Of a stretch of DNA of 64,000 nt, positions 1-12,021 are shown one piece after another; positions within the stretch are counted from its first letter, which is position 1, and every line of letters begins with the position of its first letter. The DNA is from Streptomyces sp. CB01373 (GTDB lineage: Bacteria > Actinomycetota > Actinomycetes > Streptomycetales > Streptomycetaceae): assembly GCF_002803075.1 (NCBI RefSeq), contig NZ_NNBK01000005.1:1-64000 (forward strand). Direction: 5' to 3'. The position numbers and the translations under genes were made by a program. A model generated the notes under the pieces. It saw nothing but the letters and a program-made list of their open reading frames with translations, made no database searches and was not told where the DNA came from.

Positions 1-394
1 CCGCCGCACGCGAGGGCCGCACCATCGCCCCCCTCATCACCAAACTCAACGACATCCGCCGGCGCAGTCCGGCCCTGCGGCAGCTCAGGGACCTGCACTT
101 CCACCACGCCGACCAGGACGCGGTGATCGCCTACTCGAAGCGGAGTGGATCGAACACGGTTCTGGTGGTCGCCAACCTCGACCCCCACCACACCCAGGAG
201 GCCACGGTCTCGTTGGACATGCCGCAACTCGGCCTGGACTGGCACGAGTCGGTGCCGGTGCGCGACGAGCTCACCGGCGAGACCTACCACTGGGGCAGGG
301 CCAACTATGTGCGTCTCGAGCCGGGCCACCGGCCCGCGCACGTCCTCACCGTCCTGCGACCGTCCACCCCGCAGATCGGAGGGTCACCCACAAA

Positions 395-398
<4 letters not shown>
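1..398 (+). CDS. glgE: GlgE maltosyltransferase, C-terminal part (5' end outside window)
   Basis: An open frame runs from the first codon at base 3 to TGA at 396-398, so the gene is cut by the left edge. The visible 131 residues end in a beta-sandwich-like segment ([18 protein letters not shown]) typical of the C-terminal domain of GH13_3 alpha-1,4-glucan:maltose-1-phosphate maltosyltransferase. The enzyme transfers maltosyl units from maltose 1-phosphate to growing alpha-glucan in the cytoplasm. The call rests mainly on context: treS overlaps it by 4 bp (ATGA), followed by maltokinase and branching enzyme, which together are the GlgE pathway. The catalytic domain is not in view. Confidence 0.85.
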
Positions 399-2098
<1,700 letters not shown>

Positions 2099-2118
2099 AC
2101 GGGGGCTCACGGTACCCG

Positions 2119-2149
2119 GGGCGGGGCGGGCGTTTCCTCCGCCCCGCCC
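2119..2149 (+). terminator. Hairpin in the treS-mak spacer
   Basis: An 11-bp perfect stem (2119-2129 with 2139-2149, all G/C) with a 9-nt loop lies in the 97-bp gap between treS and mak. It has no T-run on the + strand, so it may be a weak terminator or mRNA-processing site that lowers mak and glgB output relative to glgE and treS. Confidence 0.5.
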
Positions 2150-2195
2150 GTGGGCACGCGTCAGTCACACCCGACCAGCGATTGGACGCGACGCC

Positions 2196-3602
2196 ATGTC
2201 GGACGCCATGTCGCAAGCCGTCACACGCTCCGTCACCACCACCAGCCCCGGCCTGCTCGCGTCACTGGACCCCCTGCTGCGGGAGTGGCTGCCGCGGCAG
2301 CGCTGGTTCGCGGGCAAGGGCCGACCGGTGACGGGGTTCTCGCTGGTCGCCGCCACCGAGCTGCTGCCGGGGGACCGGAAGCTGGGCCTGTACCACCTGC
2401 TCGTACGCGCCCACCAGCCGCTTTCGCCCGTGCACGGCACGGTCCCGCATCCCGGTGACTGCTACCAGCTGCTGATAGGCGTGCGCGAGGCGCTGCCCCC
2501 GCGGCTGGCGCCCGCGCTGATCGGCCACGTGCACGAGGGCCCGCTCGCCGGCCGCACGGTGTACGACGCCCTGTACGACCCCCGGCCCGCCGAGGTGATC
2601 CTGGAGGCACTGCGCACCCGGGCCCGCATCGGCGGCCTCCGTTTCGAACGGCGGGACGAGATACGCCCCGACCTGGTCCCCCGCGTGGTCACCGCCGAGC
2701 AGTCCAACTCGTCGGTGGTCTACGGCGATACGTTCATCCTGAAACTGCTGCGCCGGGTCCTGCCCGGCGTCAACCCCGACCTGGAACTGCCGCTCGCCCT
2801 CGCCCGGGAGGGCTGCTCGCGGGTGCCGCCGCCGACGGCGTGGATGACGGCGGAGCTGGACGGCGAGTCGTATGTGCTCGGAGTGCTCCAGCCCTTCCTG
2901 CAGGGCGCCTCGGACGGCTGGGAGCTGGCACTGCGCGAACTGGCCAAGGGCGAGGACTTCAGCGGCGAGGCGCGGGCGCTGGGCCGCGCCACCGCCGAGG
3001 TGCACACCGCGCTGGCCCGCGCTCTGCCCACGGTCACCCTCGGCCACATGCAGCTCGAATCCCTGGTGCACGGCATGACCGAGCGCCTGGAGTCGGCCGC
3101 ACAGGCGGTGCCCGCGCTCGGACCGTACGTCCCGGGACTGCGCTCCGCGTTCGACGCGCTGGCCGATCTGGCGGCCGAGGGCCGGACCTGGACCGCCCAG
3201 CGCATCCACGGCGACCTCCACCTCGGGCAGTGCCTCCGCTCCCCCTCGGGACAGTGGTGGCTGATCGACTTCGAGGGCGAGCCGGTGAAACCTCTGGCCG
3301 AGCGGCGGATGGCCCAGCCGGTGGTGCGCGACGTCGCCGGGATGCTGCGTTCCTTCGACTACGCGGCGCACTCGGCGGGCGGCCCGCCGGCACCGGAGTG
3401 GGCCGAGGCCTGCCGCGCCGCGTACTGCACCGGATACGCCGAGGTCAGCGGCAGTGACCCGCGCACCGACCCGGTCCTGCTGCGCGCCTACGAGACGGAC
3501 AAGGCGATCTACGAGGTCCTCTACGAGGCAAGGCACCGCCCCGACTGGCTGCCGGTACCGATGTCCGCGGTGCACCGCCTGGCGGCCCCGGACACGACCT
3601 GA
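2196..3602 (+). CDS. mak: Maltokinase (Pep2/Mak)
   Basis: 468 aa, the usual maltokinase length. It phosphorylates maltose with ATP to maltose 1-phosphate, the GlgE donor. Near the N-terminus are [12 protein letters not shown], the conserved start of the mak N-terminal cap domain. The C-lobe has the aminoglycoside-phosphotransferase-like catalytic loop IHGDLHLGQ and the metal-binding [11 protein letters not shown] 2196 lacks a strong ribosome site (a second ATG is 12 nt downstream), so the start is uncertain by a few codons. It lies between treS and glgB on the same strand and completes the trehalose to alpha-glucan route. Confidence 0.93.
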   Translation: MSDAMSQAVTRSVTTTSPGLLASLDPLLREWLPRQRWFAGKGRPVTGFSLVAATELLPGDRKLGLYHLLVRAHQPLSPVHGTVPHPGDCYQLLIGVREALPPRLAPALIGHVHEGPLAGRTVYDALYDPRPAEVILEALRTRARIGGLRFERRDEIRPDLVPRVVTAEQSNSSVVYGDTFILKLLRRVLPGVNPDLELPLALAREGCSRVPPPTAWMTAELDGESYVLGVLQPFLQGASDGWELALRELAKGEDFSGEARALGRATAEVHTALARALPTVTLGHMQLESLVHGMTERLESAAQAVPALGPYVPGLRSAFDALADLAAEGRTWTAQRIHGDLHLGQCLRSPSGQWWLIDFEGEPVKPLAERRMAQPVVRDVAGMLRSFDYAAHSAGGPPAPEWAEACRAAYCTGYAEVSGSDPRTDPVLLRAYETDKAIYEVLYEARHRPDWLPVPMSAVHRLAAPDTT

Positions 3603-3670
3603 CCCCTTTCCACCGTCTCCCCCAGCTCCCCCGTCCACCGCACCCGACCTGCGCCGAGGAGGATCCGCCC

Positions 3671-6295
<2,625 letters not shown>

Positions 6296-6350
6296 GCACA
6301 ACCAGCCCGTCCGGCGTGCGAGGACGAGGCCGTCCAGGCCGAAGCGGGGG

Positions 6351-6372
6351 TCCGGGGGCGGCAGCCCCCGGA
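6351..6372. terminator. Terminator-like hairpin between convergent glgB and helR
   Basis: A 9-bp perfect G/C stem (6351-6359 with 6364-6372, loop GGCA) lies between the glgB stop at 6295 and the helR stop at 6383. No T-run follows on either side, as is common for streptomycete terminators. Confidence 0.6.
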
Positions 6373-6382
6373 ACAGCCACCC

Positions 6383-8647
6383 CTACTCCCCGAACGCCTC
6401 CCCCAGAGCCGGAGGCAACGCCTCCGAATACAGCACGCCCAGCCGCTGCGTGGCACGCGTCAACGCCACGTACAGGTCGCTCGTGCCGTAGCGCGCGGGT
6501 TCGACCACGAGGACGGAGTCGAACTCCAGGCCCTTGGCCTGGCGCGGGTCGAGGAGGACGACCGCCCGGGTCAGGTCGGGCTCGGCGCCCGCCGTGACCC
6601 CGTCGAGCCGGGCGGCCAGCCGCCGGTGCAGTTCGCGCGGGGCGATCACGGCGAGCCGGCCCTCCTCCGGGGTGAGTTCCACGACGGCCTTCTCCACCGC
6701 GCCGGGCAGGTCGTCGGTGGCGCGGGCCCAGGGCCGTACGCCCGTGGAGCGGACCGAGCCGGGTGGCTCGAAGCCGGGGTGCTCGGCGCGGACCACGGCC
6801 GCCGCCACGTCCATGATCTCGGCCGGGGTGCGGTAGTTGACGCCGAGGCGGGTGTGCTCCCAGCGGTCCTCGACGTACGGCCGGAGGATGTCCGCCCAGG
6901 AGCCGACGCCGGCCGCCTCCGCCGTCTGCGCGGGGTCGCCGACCAGGGTCATGGAGCGGGTCGGGCTGCGCCGCATCAGCAGCCGCCACGCCATCGGCGA
7001 CAGCTCCTGCGCCTCGTCGACGATGATGTGCCCGAACGCCCAGGTGCGGTCGGCGGCCGCGCGCTCGGCGGCGCTGCGGTGGTCGTCCTCCTCCTGGCGT
7101 TCGGCGAACCGCTCGGCGTCGATGATGTCGTGCGCGGACAGCACCTCCGAGGCGTCCGGGTCGCCGTCCTCCTTGTCCTCGAACTCGTACGTGCGGGACG
7201 CGTACGACACGTCCAGCACGCCCTGGGCGTAGGCGATCCGGGTCTCGCGCTCGTGCTCGGCGCGGGCGCGGGCCAGGCGGTCGTCCTCGCCGAGCAGTTC
7301 GGCGGCCTCGTCAAGGAGGGGGACGTCCGCGACTGTCCACGCCCGGGTCACCGGGCGGCGGATCGCGGCCGCGTCCTCGTCGCCGACGTACCCCTCCGGC
7401 TCCGCCAGGAAGTCCGCCACCAGCCGCTGCGGGGTCAGCCGCGGCCACAACCGGTCGATCGCCGACCAGACCTCGCGGTTCTCGGCGAGTTCGTCGCGGA
7501 TCTGGGTGATGTCGCTGGGGTCGAGGACGTTGGAGCCGTCGTAGGGGTCGGTGCCGATGCGTTCGGCGAGCAGGTCGGTGAGCGTGTTGAGGATGTGGCC
7601 CTCGAAGTGCTCGCGGGCCGCGTTGTGCGGCAGCTTCGCGGCGCGGGTGCGTTCACGGGCGACGTTCACCAGGCCGTCGTCGAGCATCAGGATCTCGCGG
7701 TCGTGCTCGATGGCGATCACCGGATCGGGCAGCGCCTGCCGGTCCTGCACGACGGCGGCGAGCACGTCGGCCATGTCGGCACGGCCCTTCACCGCGGCGG
7801 CCTCGGGGGTGTCCGACGCGGTCGCCCTCACACCGGGGAACAGCTCGCCGACGGTCGCCAGGAGCACCCCGGTCTCGCCGAGCGAGGGCAGCACCTCACC
7901 GATGTAGCCGAGGAACGCGGGGTTCGGGCCGACGATCAGCACGGCCCGCCGGGCGAGCAGTTCCCGGTGCTCGTAGAGCAGGTAGGCGGCCCGGTGCAGG
8001 GCGACCGCGGTCTTGCCGGTGCCCGGGCCGCCCTCGACCACGAGCACGCCGCGGTGCGGCGCGCGGATGATGCGGTCCTGGTCGGCCTGGATGGTCCGCA
8101 CGATGTCGCCCATCCGGCCGGTGCGCGCGGAGTCGAGCGCGGCGAGCAGCACCGCGTCACCGGTCGGGTCCTCGTGGCCGGTCCGTGTGGTGTCGCCGAG
8201 GTCGAGGATCTCGTCGTGCAGGGCGGTGACCCGGCGGCCGTCGGTGGAGATGTGCCGGCGGCGGCGCAGGCCCATCGGGGTGTGGCCGGTGGCCAGGTAG
8301 AAGGGGCGGGCGACGTCGGCGCGCCAGTCGATGAGGATCGGCGTGCGCTCGGCGTCGTCGGCGCGCAGGCCGATGCGGCCGATGTGGTGGCTGTCGCCGC
8401 CGGTGAGATCGATCCGGCCGAAGCAGAGCGAGCCGTCCACGGCGTTCAGCGCGGCCAGCAGCCCCGACCGCTCGGCGACGAGGATGTCCCGCTCCAGCCG
8501 GGCCTGCATGGGCGTGTCGCCCTGCGCGAGCGCGTCCGCGACGGAGGTCTCGGTGTCACCGCGCAGCGCGTCCACGCGGGCGTACAGTCCGTCGGTGAAT
8601 TCCTGCTCCTGCCGCAATTCACCGTCTGGAAATTCGGTGTTTGACAA
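6383..8647 (-). CDS. helR: HelD-family RNA polymerase-recycling ATPase, HelR type
   Basis: 754 aa UvrD/Rep-like superfamily 1 protein. Walker A GGPGTGKT is at residues 206-213, Walker B with VDEAQELSP near residue 540, motif III GDPAQT follows, and the last motifs KGLEFDSVLVVEP and LYVALTRA are near the C-terminus. The roughly 200-residue N-terminal region before the P-loop, with QEFTDGLYARVDALR, fits the coiled coil that HelD proteins insert into RNA polymerase. In streptomycetes and mycobacteria HelR removes stalled or rifamycin-bound polymerase and gives rifampicin tolerance (family knowledge). The start is taken as TTG 8647 with GGGAG eight bases upstream; an in-frame TTG ten codons later is less likely. 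It is monocistronic and convergent to glgB. Confidence 0.85.
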   Translation of the reverse strand: MSNTEFPDGELRQEQEFTDGLYARVDALRGDTETSVADALAQGDTPMQARLERDILVAERSGLLAALNAVDGSLCFGRIDLTGGDSHHIGRIGLRADDAERTPILIDWRADVARPFYLATGHTPMGLRRRRHISTDGRRVTALHDEILDLGDTTRTGHEDPTGDAVLLAALDSARTGRMGDIVRTIQADQDRIIRAPHRGVLVVEGGPGTGKTAVALHRAAYLLYEHRELLARRAVLIVGPNPAFLGYIGEVLPSLGETGVLLATVGELFPGVRATASDTPEAAAVKGRADMADVLAAVVQDRQALPDPVIAIEHDREILMLDDGLVNVARERTRAAKLPHNAAREHFEGHILNTLTDLLAERIGTDPYDGSNVLDPSDITQIRDELAENREVWSAIDRLWPRLTPQRLVADFLAEPEGYVGDEDAAAIRRPVTRAWTVADVPLLDEAAELLGEDDRLARARAEHERETRIAYAQGVLDVSYASRTYEFEDKEDGDPDASEVLSAHDIIDAERFAERQEEDDHRSAAERAAADRTWAFGHIIVDEAQELSPMAWRLLMRRSPTRSMTLVGDPAQTAEAAGVGSWADILRPYVEDRWEHTRLGVNYRTPAEIMDVAAAVVRAEHPGFEPPGSVRSTGVRPWARATDDLPGAVEKAVVELTPEEGRLAVIAPRELHRRLAARLDGVTAGAEPDLTRAVVLLDPRQAKGLEFDSVLVVEPARYGTSDLYVALTRATQRLGVLYSEALPPALGEAFGE

Positions 8648-8670
8648 TTCAGCTCCCGCCCGGATATACT
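8641..8670 (+). promoter_or_regulatory. Near-consensus housekeeping promoter pointing right, overlapping the helR start codon
   Basis: TTGACA at 8641-8646 and TATACT at 8665-8670 are separated by 18 bp, unusually close to consensus for this GC-rich genome. It points away from helR, and no + strand gene follows before 11026. Its -35 box includes the helR TTG start on the other strand, so the match could be coincidental. Confidence 0.45.
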
Positions 8671-8676
8671 CTGCTC

Positions 8677-8770
8677 AGTGAACTTCTTCGCGGCCCGATA
8701 AATACCAAGTCGCGAATCACCGAATATACGCAGAGAAATCCCCCGGGCGCAATTGCCCGGGGGATTTCTC
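8677..8770 (+). ncRNA. Candidate short RNA antisense to the helR leader
   Basis: Transcription from the promoter at 8641-8670 would begin near 8677 and meet the perfect hairpin at 8733-8770, giving an RNA of about 95 nt. The interval is relatively A/T-rich and contains no ORF with a ribosome site. It would be antisense to the 5' leader of helR. This is inference from promoter and terminator only. Confidence 0.3.
8733..8770. terminator. Perfect 16-bp stem-loop downstream of the thioredoxin gene
   Basis: Arms 8733-8748 and 8755-8770 pair perfectly around a 6-nt loop, with A/T-rich outer ends (GAGAAATC and GATTTCTC). It lies 50 bp past the stop of the thioredoxin gene (- strand) and would also stop + strand transcription from 8641-8670. 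Confidence 0.75.
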
Positions 8771-8819
8771 ATTCTCCGGCCCGCTGTCACGGCCCGTCCG
8801 GCGGGTCCCTTCCGGCAGG

Positions 8820-9152
8820 TCACAGCACGTCGGACAGCTCCTCCAGCAGCCGCCGCTTGGGGCGTGCGCCCACCATGGACTTCACGGGTTCGCCGGCGCG
8901 GAAGACCATGAAGGTCGGCATCGACAGCACCTTGTACGCGTTCGTCGTGTCCGGGCTGGTGTCCACGTCGAGCTGGACCACCTTCAGCCGCTCGCCCTGC
9001 TCGGCGGCCAGTGCGCTGAGCACGGGCCCCATCTGCCGGCACGGCGGACACCAGTCGGCGGTGAACTCCACCAGCACCGGCCGGTCCGCGCCGAGCACCT
9101 CCGCCGCGAAGTCCGCGTCCGTCACCTCCGCCACTCCATCTGCCCTGATCAC
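8820..9152 (-). CDS. Thioredoxin with a WCPPC active site
   Basis: 110 aa cytoplasmic thioredoxin fold: VLVEFTADWCPPC (Cys35, Cys38), the cis-Pro loop SMPTF, and no signal peptide. It probably reduces protein disulfides with electrons from thioredoxin reductase encoded elsewhere. The active site is WCPPC, not the canonical WCGPC, which would be expected to shift redox potential or specificity. The start is GTG 9152, sharing GTGA with the stop of the merR gene and preceded by GGGAGGG. A longer frame to 9377 exists but only reads merR out of frame. The pair forms a regulator-effector operon. Confidence 0.9.
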   Translation of the reverse strand: MIRADGVAEVTDADFAAEVLGADRPVLVEFTADWCPPCRQMGPVLSALAAEQGERLKVVQLDVDTSPDTTNAYKVLSMPTFMVFRAGEPVKSMVGARPKRRLLEELSDVL

Positions 9153-9577
9153 CGCTGCTGCCCTCCCAGCTCGCACCTCGGCTCCGGACCGCCCGGAACC
9201 CCCGCGTCGGCGGCCAGTGCCTCCCGCGCCTTCTCGGCCCTCACGAGCTGCGCGCCGACCTGCTCCCGCACAGCCCGCAGCTCGCCGATCAGCGCGTCGA
9301 GCTGGTCCAGCTTGCGCCGGTAGACGCCGAGGGAGGCCGGACATGAATCGCCCTCGGGGTGCCCGGCCCGCAGACACTCCACGAACGGCCGGGTCTCCTC
9401 CAGCTCGAATCCGAAGTCCCGCAGCGTCCTGATCTGCGTGAGCAGCCGCAGGTCGCGCTCGTCGTAGGAGCGGTGACCCTGCGCGTCCCGTCGCGCGGGC
9501 AGCAGCCCCCGCGACTCGTAGTACCGCAGCGCCCGCGTCGTGGTCCCGGCCCGCTCGGCCAGCTCGCCGATTCGCAT
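9149..9577 (-). CDS. MerR-family regulator of the adjacent thioredoxin
   Basis: 142 aa. The N-terminus is a classic MerR winged helix (MRIGELAERAGTTTRALRYYESRGLL), followed by a dimer helix and one conserved-looking Cys in GDSCPASLG that could sense thiol or metal stress. ATG 9577 is the obvious start. A MerR-type operator at 9596-9609 lies just upstream, with a -10 so close to the ATG that the mRNA is probably leaderless. The gene overlaps the thioredoxin gene by 4 bp, so autoregulation with thioredoxin as co-regulated output is likely. The inducer is unknown. Confidence 0.9.
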   Translation of the reverse strand: MRIGELAERAGTTTRALRYYESRGLLPARRDAQGHRSYDERDLRLLTQIRTLRDFGFELEETRPFVECLRAGHPEGDSCPASLGVYRRKLDQLDALIGELRAVREQVGAQLVRAEKAREALAADAGVPGGPEPRCELGGQQR

Positions 9578-9595
9578 GCGTACGAACGTACGCCC

Positions 9596-9609
9596 TGACG
9601 CCGACGTCA
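9596..9609 (-). promoter_or_regulatory. MerR-type operator/promoter
   Basis: On the - strand TTGACG (9610-9605) forms a -35 box whose last bases belong to the inverted repeat TGACG-4 nt-CGTCA at 9596-9609. The MerR family binds such repeats inside a long promoter spacer and untwists it. The -10 would fall near 9583-9588, within about 10 nt of the merR ATG. Confidence 0.6.
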
Positions 9610-9636
9610 AGGCAACGGCCGAGCGCCGGACGTCGC

Positions 9637-10401
9637 TCAGGCCATCACGCCGGCCGACTCCTCCACTTCGAGCAGGGAGGCGCTGCGGCGTTCCTCGTCG
9701 AAGGCCCGGCGTCCGCCGCGCAGGCCGAACAGGCGCTTGGCGAAGGCGATGTAGAGGACGGCGACGATGTTGAGGACCAGTGTGGTGATCTTGACCGCGC
9801 TGATGTGCTCGGTGAGCTCGTAGATCTCCAGCGGGAGGAAGGCTGCGGTGGCGACCACCGTCAGGTATTCCGCCCAGCGCTTGGCGTACCACAGGCCGAC
9901 CGCCTCGATCAGTTCGACCAGCGCGTAGGCGAGCAGGACGCAGGCCACCAGGAGCAGGGTCGAATGCCGGTAGCCGAAGGTCTTCTGGACGGTGCCGATG
10001 ACGGGTGAGTGGTCGAGGTCGTAGTGGAAGTACCGGAAGACGGGACGGAAGACGTCCAGGTACTCGTCGAACAGGCGGCGTACCGCGTCCTGGCTGTTGC
10101 TGAACTTCCACACGGCCACGGCGACCAGCACGATGAACACCCCGCGCACGGCCCGCTCGAACGCGAGGAATCGCAGGATGAACAGGTCTCGCAGCACCTT
10201 GCCGCGCGGCACCAGCGGGGCGTCGCCGGCCGGTCCCGAGCCGTGCGGCTCGCCGAGCGCGAAGTCGCCGCAGCGCAGGCAGCGCCAGACGTCACCCAGC
10301 GCGGTCCGCGCGTGCAGCCGGATCCGCAGCCTCGGGTCGTCCGGTGCGTAGGTCACATGCCCCTTGCGCGCGCAGGTGCGCCGGTCCCAGTCGATCGCCA
10401 T
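9637..10401 (-). CDS. DUF2127-family membrane protein with an N-terminal Cys pair
   Basis: 254 aa integral membrane protein. The first 60 residues are soluble and hold a Cys-poor ribbon (CARKGH, then WRCLRCGDF) that could bind a metal. About four hydrophobic segments follow (GVFIVLVAVAVW, LLLVACVLLAYALVELIEAVGLWY, YLTVVATAAFLPLEIYEL, TTLVLNIVAVLYIAF), matching the DUF2127 layout. It ends in a charged tail. ATG 10401 has GGAGAGG upstream; the longer frame to 10932 crosses the next gene. Function is not known. It sits alone between the merR operon and another membrane gene. Confidence 0.75.
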   Translation of the reverse strand: MAIDWDRRTCARKGHVTYAPDDPRLRIRLHARTALGDVWRCLRCGDFALGEPHGSGPAGDAPLVPRGKVLRDLFILRFLAFERAVRGVFIVLVAVAVWKFSNSQDAVRRLFDEYLDVFRPVFRYFHYDLDHSPVIGTVQKTFGYRHSTLLLVACVLLAYALVELIEAVGLWYAKRWAEYLTVVATAAFLPLEIYELTEHISAVKITTLVLNIVAVLYIAFAKRLFGLRGGRRAFDEERRSASLLEVEESAGVMA

Positions 10402-10556
10402 CCCGTGGTTTGCCTCTCCGTACCTGCCCTGTGCCTGCGGACGGTGCCGCGCCGATCGGCGCGGCACCGTCCGGCACGGCACGCTAGTCCATCGCAGTAA
10501 GAGACGGCTGCCAGGAGCTTTCAGTTCACAGGGCGTCGTGGCATGGGACGAACCGG

Positions 10557-10925
10557 TCAGCGCCGGGTCAGCGCCAGCACACTCAGAGCGAACATCAGGA
10601 CACCCAGGGGGAGATGGACCGACGGGACGTGCGCGATGCCGAGCACGACCTGGACCGAGGCGAGCACGAGGAAACCCGACGCGTGCCGGATGGGCCGGGG
10701 CGAGCCGCCGCCCGGCTTCCACGCCAGTACCGCCGCGAGCACGTACAGCATCGCCGCCCCGTACATCACACGGGCTCCGACACCGTGCAGCGTCTCTCCG
10801 TAGGACGAGGTCAGCAGCAGTCCGGCGGAGACCGCCTGGAAGAAGATGGTCAGGGTCTGCACCGCGATCGTGATCTGCAGGAACGAGAAGCCGCGCCGTG
10901 CGTTCGCCGTCACCTGAGTGGCCAC
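10557..10925 (-). CDS. Small four-helix membrane protein
   Basis: 122 aa with four hydrophobic segments (FLQITIAVQTLTIFFQAVSAGLLL, VMYGAAMLYVLAAVLAW, ASGFLVLASVQVVLGIAHV, LPLGVLMFALSVLAL). I do not recognise a named family. The start is GTG 10925 with AAGGGG upstream. The longer frame to 11084 overlaps the divergent sigma-factor gene. ECF41 sigma factors usually control one adjacent gene, so this protein is the natural candidate target of the divergent sigma factor 100 bp away. I did not find the expected ECF41 promoter motif in the gap. Confidence 0.7.
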   Translation of the reverse strand: MATQVTANARRGFSFLQITIAVQTLTIFFQAVSAGLLLTSSYGETLHGVGARVMYGAAMLYVLAAVLAWKPGGGSPRPIRHASGFLVLASVQVVLGIAHVPSVHLPLGVLMFALSVLALTRR

Positions 10926-11025
10926 GCCACACCCCTTTTCCGCCCTTCGGGCAGTAGGTCTATAAGGTCTCAACAGCTCGACGACGCGGGCCTGCGAAAG
11001 GTAAGGCGAGGGGGCGGCCGGAGGC

Positions 11026-11925
11026 ATGGGGACTGTCGGGAACAGCACGGACGGCATGGCCGGCGAGCGGCGCCACCTGATCAATGTCGCTTACCGGTTG
11101 CTCGGCTCGGCGTCCGAGGCCGAGGACGCCGTGCAGGATGCCTACGCACGCTGGTACGGGCTGCCACGAAGCCGGCGGGAGGAGATCCTGTCCCCCGGCG
11201 CCTGGCTGACGACGGTGACCGGCCGCATCTGCCTGGACCTGCTCGGCTCGGCGCGAGCCCGCCGCGAACGCTATGTCGGCGCGTGGCTGCCCGAGCCGCT
11301 GCCCGACCGCACCGAGTGGGACCACGCGGACGGCTCCGACCCCGCCGACCAGATCGTCCTGGACGAGTCGGTGGTCATGGCCTTCCTCGTCGTCCTGGAG
11401 TCGATGACGCCCGCCGAGCGGGTTGCGTTCGTCCTGCACGACGTCTTCCGGTACCCGTTCGCCGAGATCGCCGATGTTCTCGGCCGGACCCCTGCGGCCT
11501 GCAAGCAGTTGGCGGCGTCCGCCCGACGACGGGTGGGCGTCACGCGCGCTCCGGTCACGGCGACCGGCCGGGCCGACGTGGTGAGGCATGTCAAAGAGGC
11601 ATGGGAGACCAAGGACATCGCAGCCCTCGTCGGTCTCCTCGACCCGGCCGCCGTGATGACCGCCGACGGCGGCGGCGTGGTCGGCACCGTCCTGCGTCCG
11701 GTCGAGGGCGGCGAGCGCATCGCCGGGTACATGGTCGCCATCGCCGACATGGCTCCGGGGCTCGAACTCCTGGAGCGGTCGGTCAACGGTGTGCCGGGCC
11801 TGGTGGCCCGGCGTGCCGGCGTCGTCATGACCGTCGCCTCGTTCGACGTCTCCGACGGGCGTGTCACCCGGATCTGGGTGGTCCGCAACCCGGAGAAGCT
11901 GCGGCCGTGGGCGCGGGAGGGATAG
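11026..11925 (+). CDS. ECF sigma factor of the ECF41 (SigJ-like) group with C-terminal SnoaL domain
   Basis: 299 aa. Residues about 12-80 form sigma region 2 (LINVAYRLLGSASEAEDAVQDAY) and about 105-165 region 4.2 (YPFAEIADVLGRTPAACKQLASR-like helix-turn-helix). The C-terminal 120 residues are the fused SnoaL_2-like domain that controls ECF41 activity in cis without a separate anti-sigma factor. The group hallmarks WLPEPL, DGGG and an NPDKL-like NPEKL at the extreme C-terminus are all visible. The start at 11026 gives the right N-terminus and has AGGCG-rich sequence just upstream. Confidence 0.92.
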   Translation: MGTVGNSTDGMAGERRHLINVAYRLLGSASEAEDAVQDAYARWYGLPRSRREEILSPGAWLTTVTGRICLDLLGSARARRERYVGAWLPEPLPDRTEWDHADGSDPADQIVLDESVVMAFLVVLESMTPAERVAFVLHDVFRYPFAEIADVLGRTPAACKQLAASARRRVGVTRAPVTATGRADVVRHVKEAWETKDIAALVGLLDPAAVMTADGGGVVGTVLRPVEGGERIAGYMVAIADMAPGLELLERSVNGVPGLVARRAGVVMTVASFDVSDGRVTRIWVVRNPEKLRPWAREG

Positions 11926-12021
11926 CGCCGCGGCGGAGCGTGCGGAGGGGCCGGGACGGGGGTGGCCGGCCCCGCCCGAGCGCCACGCGAAGACGTCGCT
12001 CGCACGGGACCGGTCCCGGCG

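Noticed and set aside
9149..10111. 320-aa fusion frame that extends merR upstream
   Set aside because: The extra N-terminal part reads the DUF2127 gene out of frame, and the MerR motif begins exactly at ATG 9577 next to its operator.
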